Source: Galeruca laticollis (lineage: Eukaryota > Arthropoda > Insecta > Coleoptera > Chrysomelidae). From it: a stretch of DNA of 64,000 nucleotides. A model generated the notes under the pieces. It saw only the letters and a list, made by a program, of their open reading frames with translations. It ran no database searches and was not told the origin of the DNA. Positions 1-11,858 of this stretch are shown piece by piece (within the stretch, counting starts at the first letter, position 1; each line of letters starts with the position of its first letter). The translations under genes were made by a program, and so were the position numbers. The DNA lies in NCBI GenBank assembly GCA_963921935.1, contig OY998180.1, forward strand, positions 106,544,270 to 106,608,269, given 5' to 3'.

Positions 1-1977
1 TCAATTATAATATTTTGCAAGAGGCATATGCATTTAATTAGTTTATCAGCAGAGTCAGGATTTACTTCAATCGATTTCTGTAACAATCTCCATTTGCTAC
101 TCATAATTCCAAACGCACATTCAACAACTTGCCTAGCTGGAGACAAACGCTCATTAAAAATTATTTCTGTGGGTCCCAGTTTTGATACCGGGAAAGGTCT
201 CATTAAATAGGTTTTGAGTGGATAAGCTTCATCTCCCAGCAGAACATGAGGTACTTTTATAGTTGTTCCCGGTAGTGAACGATAAGTTTTAACGCCCATT
301 GCTCCCTTCTCAAGTTTTTTGCAACGGTTTGAATGCGAGAAAATACCACCATCACTTTCTTTACCAGAAGCACCTACGTCTGTTGCTATAAATTTATCAT
401 TTGGCCCGGCGACAGCTTGCAACACAATTGAGAAATACTGTTTATAGTTCCGATACATGCTTCCTGAATGCTTCGGATTCTGAATGCGTATGTGTTTTCC
501 ATCTATGCAGCCAACGCAGTTTGGAAATTTCCACTTATTCCAAAATTCTTCGGATATAGACTGCATGTTCTCATTTTTCGGAAATTGCATATGTACATTA
601 TGCAATGTGTTCCAAATAGCATCAGATGTTTCATGCACAATTCTTCCAACTGTTACGTCTGATATTCAAAACGAATAACCCAATGCTTTGAACCTTGAAC
701 CCGTGGCCAAATACCTAAAACATTTTCATACATTTTCAATATATTTTTCTCTGTTTCAGTTGACGTAGTAAAAACTAAATGGAGGGGACTAAGAGATACA
801 TTTCGAAAAGAATTCAATAAGTCCAAAAAACAAAAATCTGGAGATAGGGCAGCATCAGTAGTTACTTCAAAATGGCCATACTTTAAAATACTGTTGTTTT
901 TATCTAGTACTGTTGAACGAAGGAAACAACATGGAAATATATCCCCACAAATGATAGGCGATAATAACAGTGATTCTGAAAAAGGAAGTATGTTGGAGAC
1001 TACAGACAATACAGACTCGCAGTCAATCATTCCGGAAACTTCACAGCAAATTTCAAATTCAGCTATACAATAGCCATCCACATCTAATACTAAAGCTATA
1101 AGTTTAATAAGTGCACCCACGTGTACAATACCTTGGCAACAAAAAGAAGCAAACAGTCATCTAAAATATAAGAAATACGAAAAACAAGCAATGGACGAGA
1201 AGTTCTTGCAAATTGAAAGGGCGAAACTAGATATATATTCCCGACGACAAAACGAAGATAGCGAACACCAATTTTGCCTTCCTTAAAGGCTGTGCCGAAA
1301 AATCGTCAAATGTTGGTCAGAACTAAGATACAGCAAGTATTTAATGAAGAACAACAATTATTGACAATGCACGCACCCGACGAATCATACCGTTCCAATG
1401 AAGAAACATCGGCAGTATCTCCAATGTACAGGAATAGCGATTCCTCCAGAACATCATGCTATTCTAACCGATCAATACCAGTGGATTCCCCAATTTCTTT
1501 GACAGTTGAAGAGTCTTCCGAAGCTCCGCGCTATTCAATTGAACGCAGACACATCTCCTCTCAACACATCTCCACTCAACAGTCGTTGTCTATTCACAAC
1601 TTGTTTTCTGAATTTTCAGAATGAAATAATACATTTCTGTTCAAGTATTCTTACTAACTAATAAAACTTTATAATGTTAAAACTACTCTATTTATCACTT
1701 ACCTCCAAGTCACACTTAAACGTTCCTCTGGTGAAATAGTTTCACGGAAATTTGATGTTTTTTCTATTGATTCCCTTATGGCATCTAAAATATATGTAAA
1801 TGTATCCTAATTCATGCGGTAGTAATCGAAAAACTTTTTTCCATAATTTTTTAAATCGTTATATAAATGATGAAATTCTCTTCGTTTTGCTAGTATATCG
1901 TGAACCCAACACTTTTTTCTTTTTGTGTTTAATCGTCGTCTCAAAAGACAAGCATTTTCCAAAAAATATTCATCCAT
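1..1977 (-). pseudogene. PIF/Harbinger (HARBI1-like) DDE transposase, two exons, broken
   Basis: Exon 1 runs 1977-1703 and starts at an ATG followed by Asp-Glu-Tyr. It ends at a GTAAGTG donor. Exon 2 starts at 714 after a TTTAG acceptor and runs off the left edge, and the split Arg codon joins in frame. Exon 1 carries the family's N-terminal block (TSNFRETISPEERLSVTWR). Exon 2 carries the helix-turn-helix-like SDVTVGRIV, then GCIDGKHI (first catalytic Asp), GDEAY (second Asp) and VVECAFGIM (Glu), so the DDE triad is visible. Two nonsense codons break it: TAG at 1807-1809 and TGA at 666-668, the latter where the family usually has Arg (a CGA to TGA change). The C-terminus lies outside the window. 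The 988-bp intron contains the MADF-BESS exon on the other strand. Confidence 0.88.
760..1624 (+). pseudogene. MADF-BESS accessory protein of a Harbinger element, last exon, broken
   Basis: The exon starts after a strong polypyrimidine tract and AG acceptor (758-759). It encodes the second half of a MADF (Myb/SANT-like) DNA-binding domain: VVKTKWRGLRDTFRKEF, then SGDRAAS and KWPYFKILLFL. A BESS-type dimerisation motif follows near 1274-1345 (PSLKAVPKNRQMLVRTKIQQ), then a Ser/Thr-rich tail. MADF proteins of this kind are the second gene of many animal Harbinger elements, where they help import and target the transposase. A TAG at 1071-1073 and a frameshift near 1280 break it. The N-terminal MADF exon was not found to the left, so it lies outside the window or is lost. 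A polyadenylation signal AATAAA sits at 1660-1665. It lies wholly inside the antisense transposase intron. Confidence 0.75.
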
Positions 1978-2562
1978 TATTTAGCACACTGTTTCCCAAA
2001 ACGCACTGATTCGGATTGTGTAAAAACCTATCCAGTGAATGATACTACTAATACGAAATCTGACGAAATTATTCGTCCAATTTCTGACGAAAGCATTTCG
2101 GACGAACACGATCTAAAGGACGACCGGCCTTAAGCTTCAGCGGACGAACGGTGCTTAGATATAAACGAATTCGGAATCAACATGGTCTGAAACCTACCCA
2201 ATGAAGAAAAAAATTTGACCTATGACCTTCATGGTCAACGTGATTTTGATAAACAAAAATTGCGAGGTGGTAAAAGAGAACTCTTCTAACTGATTTTCCA
2301 AGTTTTCGGAAAGTTTTATTTCCATTTTCAAGGATAAAGAATTTGAGGATGCTTATATTGGATTAATAAATTGGTAAATATACTTATAAATAACTTATAT
2401 TAGGATTTTAAAACTTTTTTTGAAGATTTGTCAATTTTATTGAATTTTTTTGTATAAATTGTTGGAAATAAAATAATAATATAGGTTATGTTATAATAAT
2501 AGAGTTAATAAATATAAATATTATTCTTCTTTTATTATATCAAACTTAATTTCATGTTATTA
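1978..2562. other. No gene; flank of the Harbinger copy and AT-rich sequence
   Basis: The first 150 bases contain five spaced copies of GACGA or GACGAA (about 2060-2150) and a short acidic Ser/Asp/Glu-rich reading frame. They may be subterminal repeats or a coding scrap. From 2340 onward the sequence is AT-rich. At 2481-2492 it contains ATAGGTTATGTT, the same 12-mer that ends the MITE at 8739 and 11855. Confidence 0.5.
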
Positions 2563-5412
2563 AGGTCGAGTGGGGTAAAAATTTGACACGCAATATTCAG
2601 GTGAAAAATTACTCTCAAATTAAATTGCTAATAATTCAATACCGATAGGTTTCTTGTTATGAATATATAGCAACAGTTGTAAAGCATCACCCCTACAATT
2701 TATTTTATTTTTGGGTACCAAATCACGTCAAAATAAAAATTACAAAATCTATCGCGTCATTTGTGATTATAATATTTTAAAGCCGGCTGAATTCGGTGTG
2801 AGGCGTGCTAAAATCCTATTACCGTACATTTTATTGGAGGGGTAAATTTGAGACACTCTCGAAGGTAAATATGAGACACCACAGGTCTAAATATGAGACA
2901 ATCATTTTAATTATTTTTAGCTATTAAGTATAAATTCAAGATGTCAAAGAAATATATACCCAAGCCAAAGAAATATACGTAGGATGATCTCGATAAATCA
3001 GCAAATTTAGTGAGAACTAAAGTATTTTCTGAAAGAGCTGCAGCCAATGCCTTCCATATCGACAAGTCGAAACTAAGTCGCTATATAAATAAGAAGAATT
3101 CAGCAAAACAAGGGCGAACTATATCATTATCTTTAGAGGTCGAACGATATTTAGCCACAAAGTTAATAACAATAGCCCGATGGGGGTTTGCACTAACTAA
3201 GCAGGAAGTTAAAAACGCCGTACAGTCATACGTGCGAGAAAATAACTCAAAAATGGCTTTTAAAGATGGCCGTCTCGGCGATGACTGGTTTAGAGATTTT
3301 TGCACAAGAAATCGTCTTAGCCAGAAAAAAATGGAGCAGCTTGAGAAGTCTTGACGTGTAGCCTCTAGTGATCCATTTATTATGTATTCGACTTATGAAA
3401 ATGTTGAAAATGCATAAACCGCCCAAATATTACGTCATCACAAGTTTGGAACCTCGACGAAACTTCTTTTTCCATGGATTTAACTAGAATTGAAGGTATA
3501 GCCGTCAAAGAAAAAAAGGTACATAGGAATATTAATGATCGGAATAGGAGAACGTGACTGCAATGGCGTGCATATCTATGAATAATATTTCAAGGTCAAA
3601 ATCATTGGTGCTCCTGGAAAGGTAATCATGTCTTAGCAAATACGATGTATGGTGTTTCCGAGAAAGGTTGGATGGCAACCCCTATTTTGAATGAATAGTT
3701 TGCCAAAATTTGCACAGTTGTAACGGTTATACCACTTTTGGTTCTCTTAGATGGACATTTGATACATTTAGATTAACATACCATACAACTCTCCATTAGA
3801 GAAAATGTGACATTACTAAAACTACCTGCACATTCTACTGACTTACTTCAACCACTGGATCGAGGTTGCTTTGGTTCCTCAATACTAAAATATATAATGG
3901 AACAAAAAATTAATCGATTGGCAGCGCCAGAATCAAAGAAAGTTGAATAAAAGTGAATTTGCAGATTTGCTTTGATTCCATTTGGGAAGAAGGAATTTAA
4001 AAAAAGAATATTATTTCTTCTTTTGAATCATCAGGAATATTTCCATTTTCATGGGAGAAATATCCTACAGCAAGGCTAGATCCTACAAGACTAGAAAGAT
4101 ATGAAGTTTTACGGCTAGAAAATTAGGATCCATTAGATTTAAAGTTTAATCAATTGGGAGTTAATGAACCCCAAGAACAAATTGTCAATGATCCAACAGG
4201 CTTAGAAGATTCCGATGCTTCCAGCACAATCTTGGTCTACAATAACAAATGTAATTCCTACGCCACCTTCAATTAACGAGAAGGCAGAAATTCTTCTTTT
4301 GAATCTCTTACATTGAAGAAAATAAATAAAACGCTCTCTACTCTACAGAAACGTCGTAAAGTACTCAGCGACAGTCACTTACTAGCCAGGAAAATGCAAA
4401 ACTGATTGAAAATATTGAGAAAGAAAAGGACAGAAATAAAATAAAAACAGTAAAGAAGAATCAGAAAACAAAGAAAATTATAAAATATTAATTACCTTCC
4501 AGCAGTTCAGAATCAGAGCCAGACGTAGAAAGTGAGTATGAGGATGAAAGCGATATCGAAAACGTGGCACTAGCTGATTTAGTAGTAGTAAATTAAACTG
4601 AAGAGGAAGAAATTGAAAATGATGAAAATATTTACAAAAATATGGCACTAACAGAGAAAAGAAAAATATCAATTGGCGGTTTCGTTTTGGTTAAATTTAA
4701 AACCAAAAATAAAAAGGTGCACTACGTGGCCATTGTAAAAGATTTGTTACCTAATGATTAATTTTGTGTTTACTTTTTAAGACGTAAAATAAATTTGTTT
4801 ATCCAACAGTTCTGGAAGTCAATAATGTGGTAAGGAAAGCTGTTGTTCTAATAATACCACCCTCAGCTCCGCTTGCAGAGGAACGTCTAAGCTTCAGATA
4901 TTTTTGTCGTCCCAATAGATTTCGACACATATTTAGTTCACTAATGTGTTCCTTCCTGTTAACGAGTTCCTTTTTTACTTTATAAACTGTTTTTAAGTAG
5001 GACTACTATTTGTTGTCACTTCTTTGCTAAGATAGTATCATTTTACAGTACCTGTACTATTTTTTGTAAATGAAATTCTATCAATAAATATTTTTGTAAC
5101 ATTTTATTATGTCTCATTTTTACCCTCAATGTCTCATTTTTTATTTAGAAGATGACACGATTGTTAATATATGTATTTTATAAGTGTCTCATATTTAACT
5201 TAACATGTCTTATTTTGACACTTTTTCTAGGTTAAATATAAGACACACTTTTAATTTTTTTCACTTTTACAAAGGTTGATATTGTATGTTTTGAAGTTTT
5301 CAACAATTTTCTCATCACTATTTACCTCCCAGTTTTTTCGATTTCTTTAAGGGACTTTAACAATAAAAAATAAAATATTTAAAAAATGTCTCATTTTTGC
5401 CCCACTTGACCC
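2563..5412 (+). mobile_element. pogo-type DNA transposon A (2.85 kb) with TA duplication
   Basis: Imperfect terminal inverted repeats read AGGTCGAGTGGGGTAAAAAT at the left and GGGTCAAGTGGGGCAAAAAT (complement) at the right. TA lies on both sides (2561-2562 and 5413-5414). Inside both ends the motif GAGACA, or its complement TGTCTC, recurs many times (about 2850-2900 and 5107-5250), as expected for subterminal transposase-binding sites. One plus-strand gene lies inside, with a polyadenylation signal at 5083-5088. The right end abuts element B with only TATA between them. Confidence 0.85.
2941..4940 (+). pseudogene. pogo-type transposase of element A, heavily decayed
   Basis: The start ATG at 2941 opens MSKKYIPKPKKYT, cut by a TAG at 2980-2982. 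The reading frame then resumes with a psq-type helix-turn-helix (AAANAFHIDKSKLSRYI) and a CENP-B-type HTH (GDDWFRDFCTRN). The DDE/D catalytic core follows in broken frames: NLDETSF near 3455, LLDGH near 3750 and LLQPLDRG near 3855, matching the three acidic blocks of pogo transposases. An acidic and basic linker leads to a C-terminal module (FVLVKFKTKNKKVHYVAIV, about 4680-4740) that elements B and C also carry. At least six stops and several frameshifts are present, so it cannot make a transposase. It would have acted in the nucleus as a cut-and-paste enzyme. Confidence 0.8.
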
Positions 5413-5416
5413 TATA

Positions 5417-8400
5417 GGGGAGGGTGGGGACACATTGGACAGGGGGAGACTCTGGACAGAGTCATATTTCGGGCTCTTTTTATAGGAAGCCGACAAACTC
5501 TCGTCAGTACGTTCCAGGGACTGATTGAGTGTGGCACGTGTCTATTTAAGAAATAAACCTAAGAGTTTCCAGTGATATTTAGAGAAAAAGAAATTTTGCG
5601 TTTCGGATCTAATATTATCAAGATAATTGGTAAGTAAATTGAAAGATGTATAGTGATCAATTTGTTCAATTGCTACACCATCAAGACATGAGGCATTAGT
5701 AATTGAGGTTATGTACATATGAAGTGATAATATAATGTAATGTTTTTCTAATTTATTTATACTGTAAACGGGTGGGATAAATTTTAAACACTCGGTATGG
5801 CTACTTACTAATTTATTTAAAACACTAAACTAATCACTAACACTTAATTTATATATACTCAGTATATTCTCTTAAACTAATTTATATAAACACTTAACTG
5901 ATTTATATTTACTGTTTGCTATTTTGGTGTATTTATTTCACGAGATCACTTTAACTAAAACTAAAACTCCTCCGCTGATCGGTCCTTATTTATATTAATG
6001 CCTTTCTTACTAGAGGATTCTAGACAACAACAATTGGCTTTCTGGCATCTTCTAGATAAGACTGGTCACAAAAACAGTGTAGATAATATAGTCACTATTC
6101 GTAAACAAATATAAAAACAACCTGAGTATCCGCCATAATTTTAACTTTTATACCTGGCTTAGACAGAGTCGGATTTAGGGACTATACCAGGGTGCTGTTT
6201 CGTAACAATAAGATACTTGCTTGAAAATATTGGGTTGACTATTTTAAGGTACTAGAGGGAGACATTGGACAGTAACTATGGGGACACATTGGGCTGTCCA
6301 GTGTCTCCCCACAGCTTAGTATCATGTTAATTTCTGCCTATATCTGCTGTAAATAAAATTCAGTAATTAAGTATTCTATTTTTTTTAGTTGAACAATGCC
6401 CAGATCGTACAAAAAAGTACCTCACGGGAATTCTTACCAGACAAAATGAAACAAGCTGTGATATATGTAATGGAAAATAATATGTCTTACCGAGAGAGTG
6501 CTGAAAAGCATGTAGTTAAAAAATCTAGTGTCTACAATTACGTCAAAGTAGCATTAGAAAATAAGGGATTGAATAATCTAGAGTTTTCACCAAGCTTTAG
6601 GAAGTCTCAAATATTTAGTAGCCAAATGGAAAATGCTCTGGAAGATTACTTTTTAAAATGTTCTTCTATGTTTTATGGGCTAACATCAAATGCAACAAGG
6701 CGCTTAGCATATGAATATGCATTACAGAATTCAGTAAATATGCCCGATCCATGGAAGAAAAATAAGTTAGCTGGCAAAGACTGGTTTTGGGCGTTTCTGA
6801 AACGGCATCCCAAACTTTCAGTAAGAAAGCCTGAAGCCACTAGTTTGGCAAGAATGACCAGTTTTAATCCCACCAACGTAGGCTAATTTTAGGAAAAACT
6901 GGGTGAAGTCATTGGTCGATATTCATTTGAACCCCGACAAATTTTTAACTTAGACGAGGTAATATTCTGCTATGTCTTAAATTAATATTTTAACGAACAC
7001 ATTTTATTTGTTTTTAGACGGGAGTCACAACTGTAAAAAAAGTCCCAAAAATAGTAAGCAAAAAAGGAGAACATCAAATTGGCCAGGCAACATCTCGTGA
7101 AAGAGGAGAACTTGTATCCCAAGTGGGCGTAATTTGTGCTGCAGGATTTGCATTACCACCAATATGGATCTTTCCTAGGCACCGATTTGATGAAACACGG
7201 ATTATGCATGGTGTTTCTAATTGCGGAGCCCTCGGATTAGTATATCCAAGTGGTTGGATGACCTCAGAGAATTTTTTAGAGGCACTAAAACATGTCGCAA
7301 AACATACAAAATGTTCACCTGACAGTAAAATTCTATTAATTATGGATAATCATGATTAACATTTATCGCTATCTGCTATAGAATACTGCCGATCTAATGG
7401 GATTGTAGTATTAACGCTGCCACCTCATACCTCAAACAAACTCCAGCCCCTAGACAGAACGGTGTTTGGTCCGTTTAAAACCTTATTCAATCAAGGCGTA
7501 ACTTCTTGGTTACTTACGCATCCTGGACAAACTGCATCGATATACGATCTACCTGTCATTTGCCTACAGGCTTGGGATAGGGCCGCGACACCTACAAACA
7601 TCAAAGCAGGGTTTAGGTGCACCGGTATCGTGCCATTTGACAAATCTATTTTCAAAGAGGAAGACTTTTTGTCGTGTTATGTGTCAGATAAACCTTCTGA
7701 GCCTAGTGAACACTTAGAAGACAATGAAGCATCTACATCAAAATCTAATGATTCAACCAAAAATTTGGAAGTGAACATGCCAGTAACTTCTGGAAATCAA
7801 GCATTTGTATCCCCTGAAATTATCCGCCCATTATCAAAAGCCCCACCAATGAAAAGTATCCGCGCACCAAGAAACAAAGGAAAATGCAGAATAGCAACTG
7901 GCACTCCAGAAAAAATAGATCTTGAGGAAAGACATGCTAAGAAGATACCGAAAAAGGAGAAGATAAAATCTGTAAAACGCAAGATAGGCCAAGATGAGAA
8001 CACCGATGAAGAGGACAAAATTTCTTTTCATGACAATTCATCTGAAGATGAGCTAGTGTTTGATAGCGATGAAGATATTTCAAATTTAAAAGATGTTCTT
8101 GAAGGAGACTATCTTATAGTCAAGGTGCACGGAAAAGCTAGCATTCGAAATTACGCGGCCAAAGTTCTTAGCAAGTTACATAATGGCTATGAAGTAAATT
8201 TTTTAAAACGCCATGTGATCTCAAATAGATTCACTCTACATGAGAACGATCAAGCATTTGTGCCATTTGCAGATGTTCTATTTAAGCTTCCTCGTCCTAT
8301 TATCGAAACAAGAGAAGTATTTAAGGATATGCTGTATTTCAACATCGATATTAGTGCATTTGGTTTACATTAATCGCGTTTTCATGTTCTTTTAAGTTGC

Positions 8401-8734
8401 ATGTTTTCCATTTTTTGTATTAAAATTCTAAAATAAACCACATTTTCTTAGTTCTGATGATTTTTTATTCAATATAAAAATATAAACCTTGTCCATAGTC
8501 TCCCCGTCGCTTGTCCAATGTCTCCCTTCGGACGGGGAGAGTTTGGACAACCGTAAAGGTTATTATTGATTGAGTTTTTGAGAAAACCATACACATTAAG
8601 ATTAATGTAAAATTGTTTTTACCTTGCCGAAAGTCGCCGCTAACAACCGCATATATCAGATTTTCAAAAATTACTTACCCCAAGATAAGAAATGAACTAA
8701 TGTAAAAATTGTCCAAAGTGCCCCTTCCCTCCCC
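5417..8734 (+). mobile_element. pogo-type DNA transposon B (3.32 kb) with TA duplication
   Basis: The left end GGGGAGGGTGGGGACACATT and the complement of the right end (GGGGAGGGAAGGGGCACTTT) form the inverted repeat, flanked by TA at 5415-5416 and 8735-8736. The motif TTGGACA with adjacent GGGGAGAC or GTCTCCCC recurs at 5430-5460, 6250-6310 and 8490-8550, giving subterminal repeats distinct from those of element A. About 960 bp of non-coding leader precede the gene; a polyadenylation signal is at 8432-8437. Confidence 0.87.
6396..8373 (+). pseudogene. pogo-type transposase of element B, three nonsense codons
   Basis: An ATG at 6396 opens MPRSYKKVP, a start typical of the family. An indel near 6430 shifts into the main frame (6389-6886), which holds a psq HTH (YRESAEKHVVKKSSVYNYV) and a CENP-B HTH (LAGKDWFWAFLKRHP, RKPEATS). 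TAA 6884-6886 and TAG 6890-6892 interrupt it. NLDE is followed by a 59-bp GT-AG intron (6959-7017) and TGVTTV. The second Asp is in IMDNHD (7345), followed by TAA 7357-7359; the third is in LQPLDRTVFG (7453), 35 residues after the second. A Ser-rich and Lys-rich linker with a bipartite-like basic stretch (KKIPKKEKIKSVKRK) leads to a C-terminal module (YLIVKVHGKASIRNYAAKV ... DVLFKLPRP). It is the best preserved of the three neighbouring pogo genes. Confidence 0.87.
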
Positions 8735-8882
8735 TACAATAGGTTATGTTAATAATTTGTTCATAGATATTTAAAATTATAATGAAAGTTTATAAAATTA
8801 TCTAAAATAAATTTTTATTTATACAACTTTGTTTTTAATTTTTGATTACGAATAAAAATTTAAGATCAATAGCTAGTAAGTA

Positions 8883-11537
8883 GGGGATGGTGGGGATCCT
8901 TGGGCAGGTGGGAGGTCTGGGCATTTGTCGTAGTAACCGAAGAGCAGTGGATTTGTTACTTCTAACGAACGTCATAGTGCAGCTGTATCAGTATTGTAGA
9001 CACGCCAAAATCGAGTTTTATGTGTATATCCTTGAAAACAAGCAATTTTATTGGCGATTATTGCTCGTCTACTGTTCTAAAATCAATGTAAATACGCTTT
9101 CTTTTTATTAATTCGTATATATTGGTTCCTTGTGCATGGAATATCGTATTAATTATTGGTTGAAATTATTTGTTTAGTGTAGTATTTTGCAATTGAATTT
9201 TAATGGCGCCGGGCGGGATGCATGAACACCCGACGGTGCGGGAACATTGGGCATGCCCATCTCTCCCTACCTTACGGTTTTTTTTATTTTCAGGAGAATA
9301 TGTCATTTTGCTAAGAAAAAACAAACTGCATTGAAATACCACGTGACATAATCGAAAGAGCTATCGACGAAGTCCGTGCGGGAGCATAAATTCAACCAAC
9401 TGCGAAGAAGTATGAGATTCCCAGATCTTCTCTTCAACGATACTTAAAGTTAGAGCGACCTTCCAAAACTACAGAAAACAAATATATAACGTGACAGATA
9501 TTCACTATTGATGAAGAAAAAGCACTCAGTGAATATTTAATTAGATGCTCTCAATTACATTACGACTTGACTAAACTAAATAGTAGAAAGTTTGCATATG
9601 AATATGCAGTTGCTAATGGAAAAGGTATTCCAGAAAATTGGAAGCATCGTAAATATGCATTAAAAGACTGGATCAGATTCGAAACAAAAATTTGTCTTTG
9701 CGCACTCCTGAGGCGACTAGTTTATCACGAGCCACCAGTTTCAATCGGAAAAATGTAACGTAATTTTTTGACAATTACAGAAACGTTTTGTATCACTATA
9801 AATTTGGACCAGAAGCAATCTACAATACAGACGAAACTGGATTAACAACCCTGCAGTCTACGCAGAAAGTTTTAGCAGTGAAGGGTTGCAAACAAGTAGG
9901 ACAAATGACTTCTACCGTAAGGAGCACTTTGATTACACTTTGTTGCACGATTAATGCTATCGGAAATTCTATACCGCCATTTTACATATTCCCTTGAGTG
10001 AATTTTAGACCGTATATGCTTCTGAGTGGTGCCCCGATTGGATTCGATGGTGGAGCTTACACGTCTGGGTGGATGACTGCACAAAATTTCGTTTTATACC
10101 TGAAACATTTCATTAAATATGTTAAGTCTTCAAAGACTTCACCTGTATCCATTCTACTTGATAATCATGAAAGCCACATATCAATAGAAGTTTTAGACTT
10201 GTGTAAAAGCTAACGGCATAGTGATGCTAACCTTCCGGCCACACTGTAGCCACAAGCTACAGCCTTTAGATTTAACAGTTTTTGGACCGCTCAAGAGATA
10301 TTACAACGTTGCGTTAACAGATTGGCTCCCTATGAATCCGTCAAAAACTTGCACTGTTTATGAAATAGCGAAATTATCAGCACTGGCCATACCTCAGGTT
10401 TTTACTCCCAAAAATATTCAACACGGATTCGAGAAAAGTGGTATTTGCCCCTTCAACTCTTAAGTTTTTACAGACGCGGATTTTTTAAGTTCCTATGTCA
10501 CAGACAGACCTATGTTGATAGAACAAGACAAAGACGTTGTCGCGAATTCAATCCAAGAACAACCAGCGACTAGTCCTACTGATTCGTATTTTCACGTAAC
10601 CGGTAGTGAAGTAAATAAGCCGTCTACTTCTAAATCTGCCTTATTGCAGCCAGCTCAGGAACGGCAAACGAATATACCAATAAATGAACCCTTTTGACTC
10701 CGGAAACTGTGAGACCTTATCCTAAAGCACAGCCAAGAAAAAATATTAAGACTAAAAGGAAGAAATCGAAATCTAGGAGCATGACAGACACACCAGAAAA
10801 ACTTTTATTAGAGTAGCAAGTAGCCGAGAAAAAACGTAAATTACCAGTGAAAAAAATTCCAAAATTGTGAACTGAATTGCAGACCCCTAAGAAATAAAGA
10901 CATTTTAAGAAGCGAAAGGAAAGTACATAGAGCGAAAGTTTAAAGGACGAAAGTTTCTTGTCGGGCTTCTCATCATAATGGAATGAATTTGAAGAAGAAA
11001 GTAGTTTCCAGATAGAAGTGACAAAATTAAAAAAAACACTTTCTGCTGCCCTGATATAAAATATGTATTCATCAGTTACCCGAAATGACATAATCACAAA
11101 GTTACCCGCTCCCACTATTTTGACAAGAAGAGGAATCCTTAACTCTCTATTTGATAAACCACTATGGGTTATTGCAAATTTGAAATAGACAGCTCTCACG
11201 AAATATCAAAGTTAGTTGGTTTTCTTATATTTGTGTGCCAAATAGTATCAATAAAAATAGTTTGTAAAACGATTTATTAATGTTGGTTATTTCATGCCCA
11301 AGGCTCGCGACTACAGGCCCACAGATCCCTCTGGTAGGGATGCTTGGGCACTATTACCAGGTTTTAAAAAAGTTAAATTTTACCAAAAAATTTGAACAAT
11401 AGAATTTATAACATAATGCCTAAAGCTTAAGATAAGTCACCTATAACTGGTAGTAAAAACAAATTAGGGCTAGATTGGGCTGAATTTACTGTACAGGCAA
11501 TATACTGAAAAAGTGCCCAGGGATCCCCACCATCCAC
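8883..11537 (+). mobile_element. pogo-type DNA transposon C (2.66 kb) with TA duplication
   Basis: The left end GGGGATGGTGGGGATCC and the complemented right end GTGGATGGTGGGGATCC form the inverted repeat, flanked by TA at 8881-8882 and 11538-11539. The motif TGGGCA recurs inside both ends (8903, 8924, 9248, 11346, 11516). It replaces the TTGGACA of element B and the GAGACA of element A. Confidence 0.87.
9300..11188 (+). pseudogene. pogo-type transposase of element C, broken
   Basis: The frame starts at ATG 9300 with an early stop, then IPRDIIERAIDEVRAG and PTAKKYEIPRSSLQRYLKL (psq HTH, with a stop between them). Next come KFAYEYAVANGKGIPENW and a CENP-B block ending LRTPEATSLSRATS after a frameshift. 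The catalytic core shows YNTDETGLTTL (about 9825), LLDNHESH (Asp codon 10160) and LQPLDLTVFGPLK (Asp codon 10269). The last two are out of phase, so one more frameshift lies between them, near 10212. A Ser-rich linker and the C-terminal DIITKLPAPTILTRRGIL module close the gene. At least four stops and three frameshifts show long inactivity. Confidence 0.83.
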
Positions 11538-11858
11538 TAATAATAATTACCACTGAGATTATTATGGTCACTATTTTTGTTAATAGTGTTAGGTTCTTGA
11601 GATATGTGAGCTATTTTTCACAAAGATCTTTTTTTGGTATTTGGTCTAAAGTCTAAAATACTAAAGGATTCAAAATCCATAAAGTGGCCATTCAAATTCT
11701 TATTCGTAATCAAAAATTATAAAAAAAGTGGTATTAATATTATTTTTTAATTTTAGGTAATTGACATTAATATTTTAGATAATTTTATAAAAAATAATTT
11801 CGTTATAATCTTTTTTCATAATTTTAAATATGAACAAATTATTAACATAACCTATAAT

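Larger units (their letters stand above)
8739..11855. repeat. MITE with ~120-bp inverted arms, split by element C
   Basis: The left arm (8739-8865) begins ATAGGTTATGTTAATAATTT. The right arm (about 11695-11855) is its imperfect reverse complement and ends AACATAACCTAT. Without element C the unit is about 460 bp, with a GAT/ATC-poor AT-rich centre. The right tip was the target of the LINE at 11859. No coding capacity was seen. Confidence 0.7.

Noticed and set aside
653..1120. 155-codon minus-strand frame
   Set aside because: It is antisense to the MADF exon and crosses the real exon 2 of the transposase in the wrong frame.
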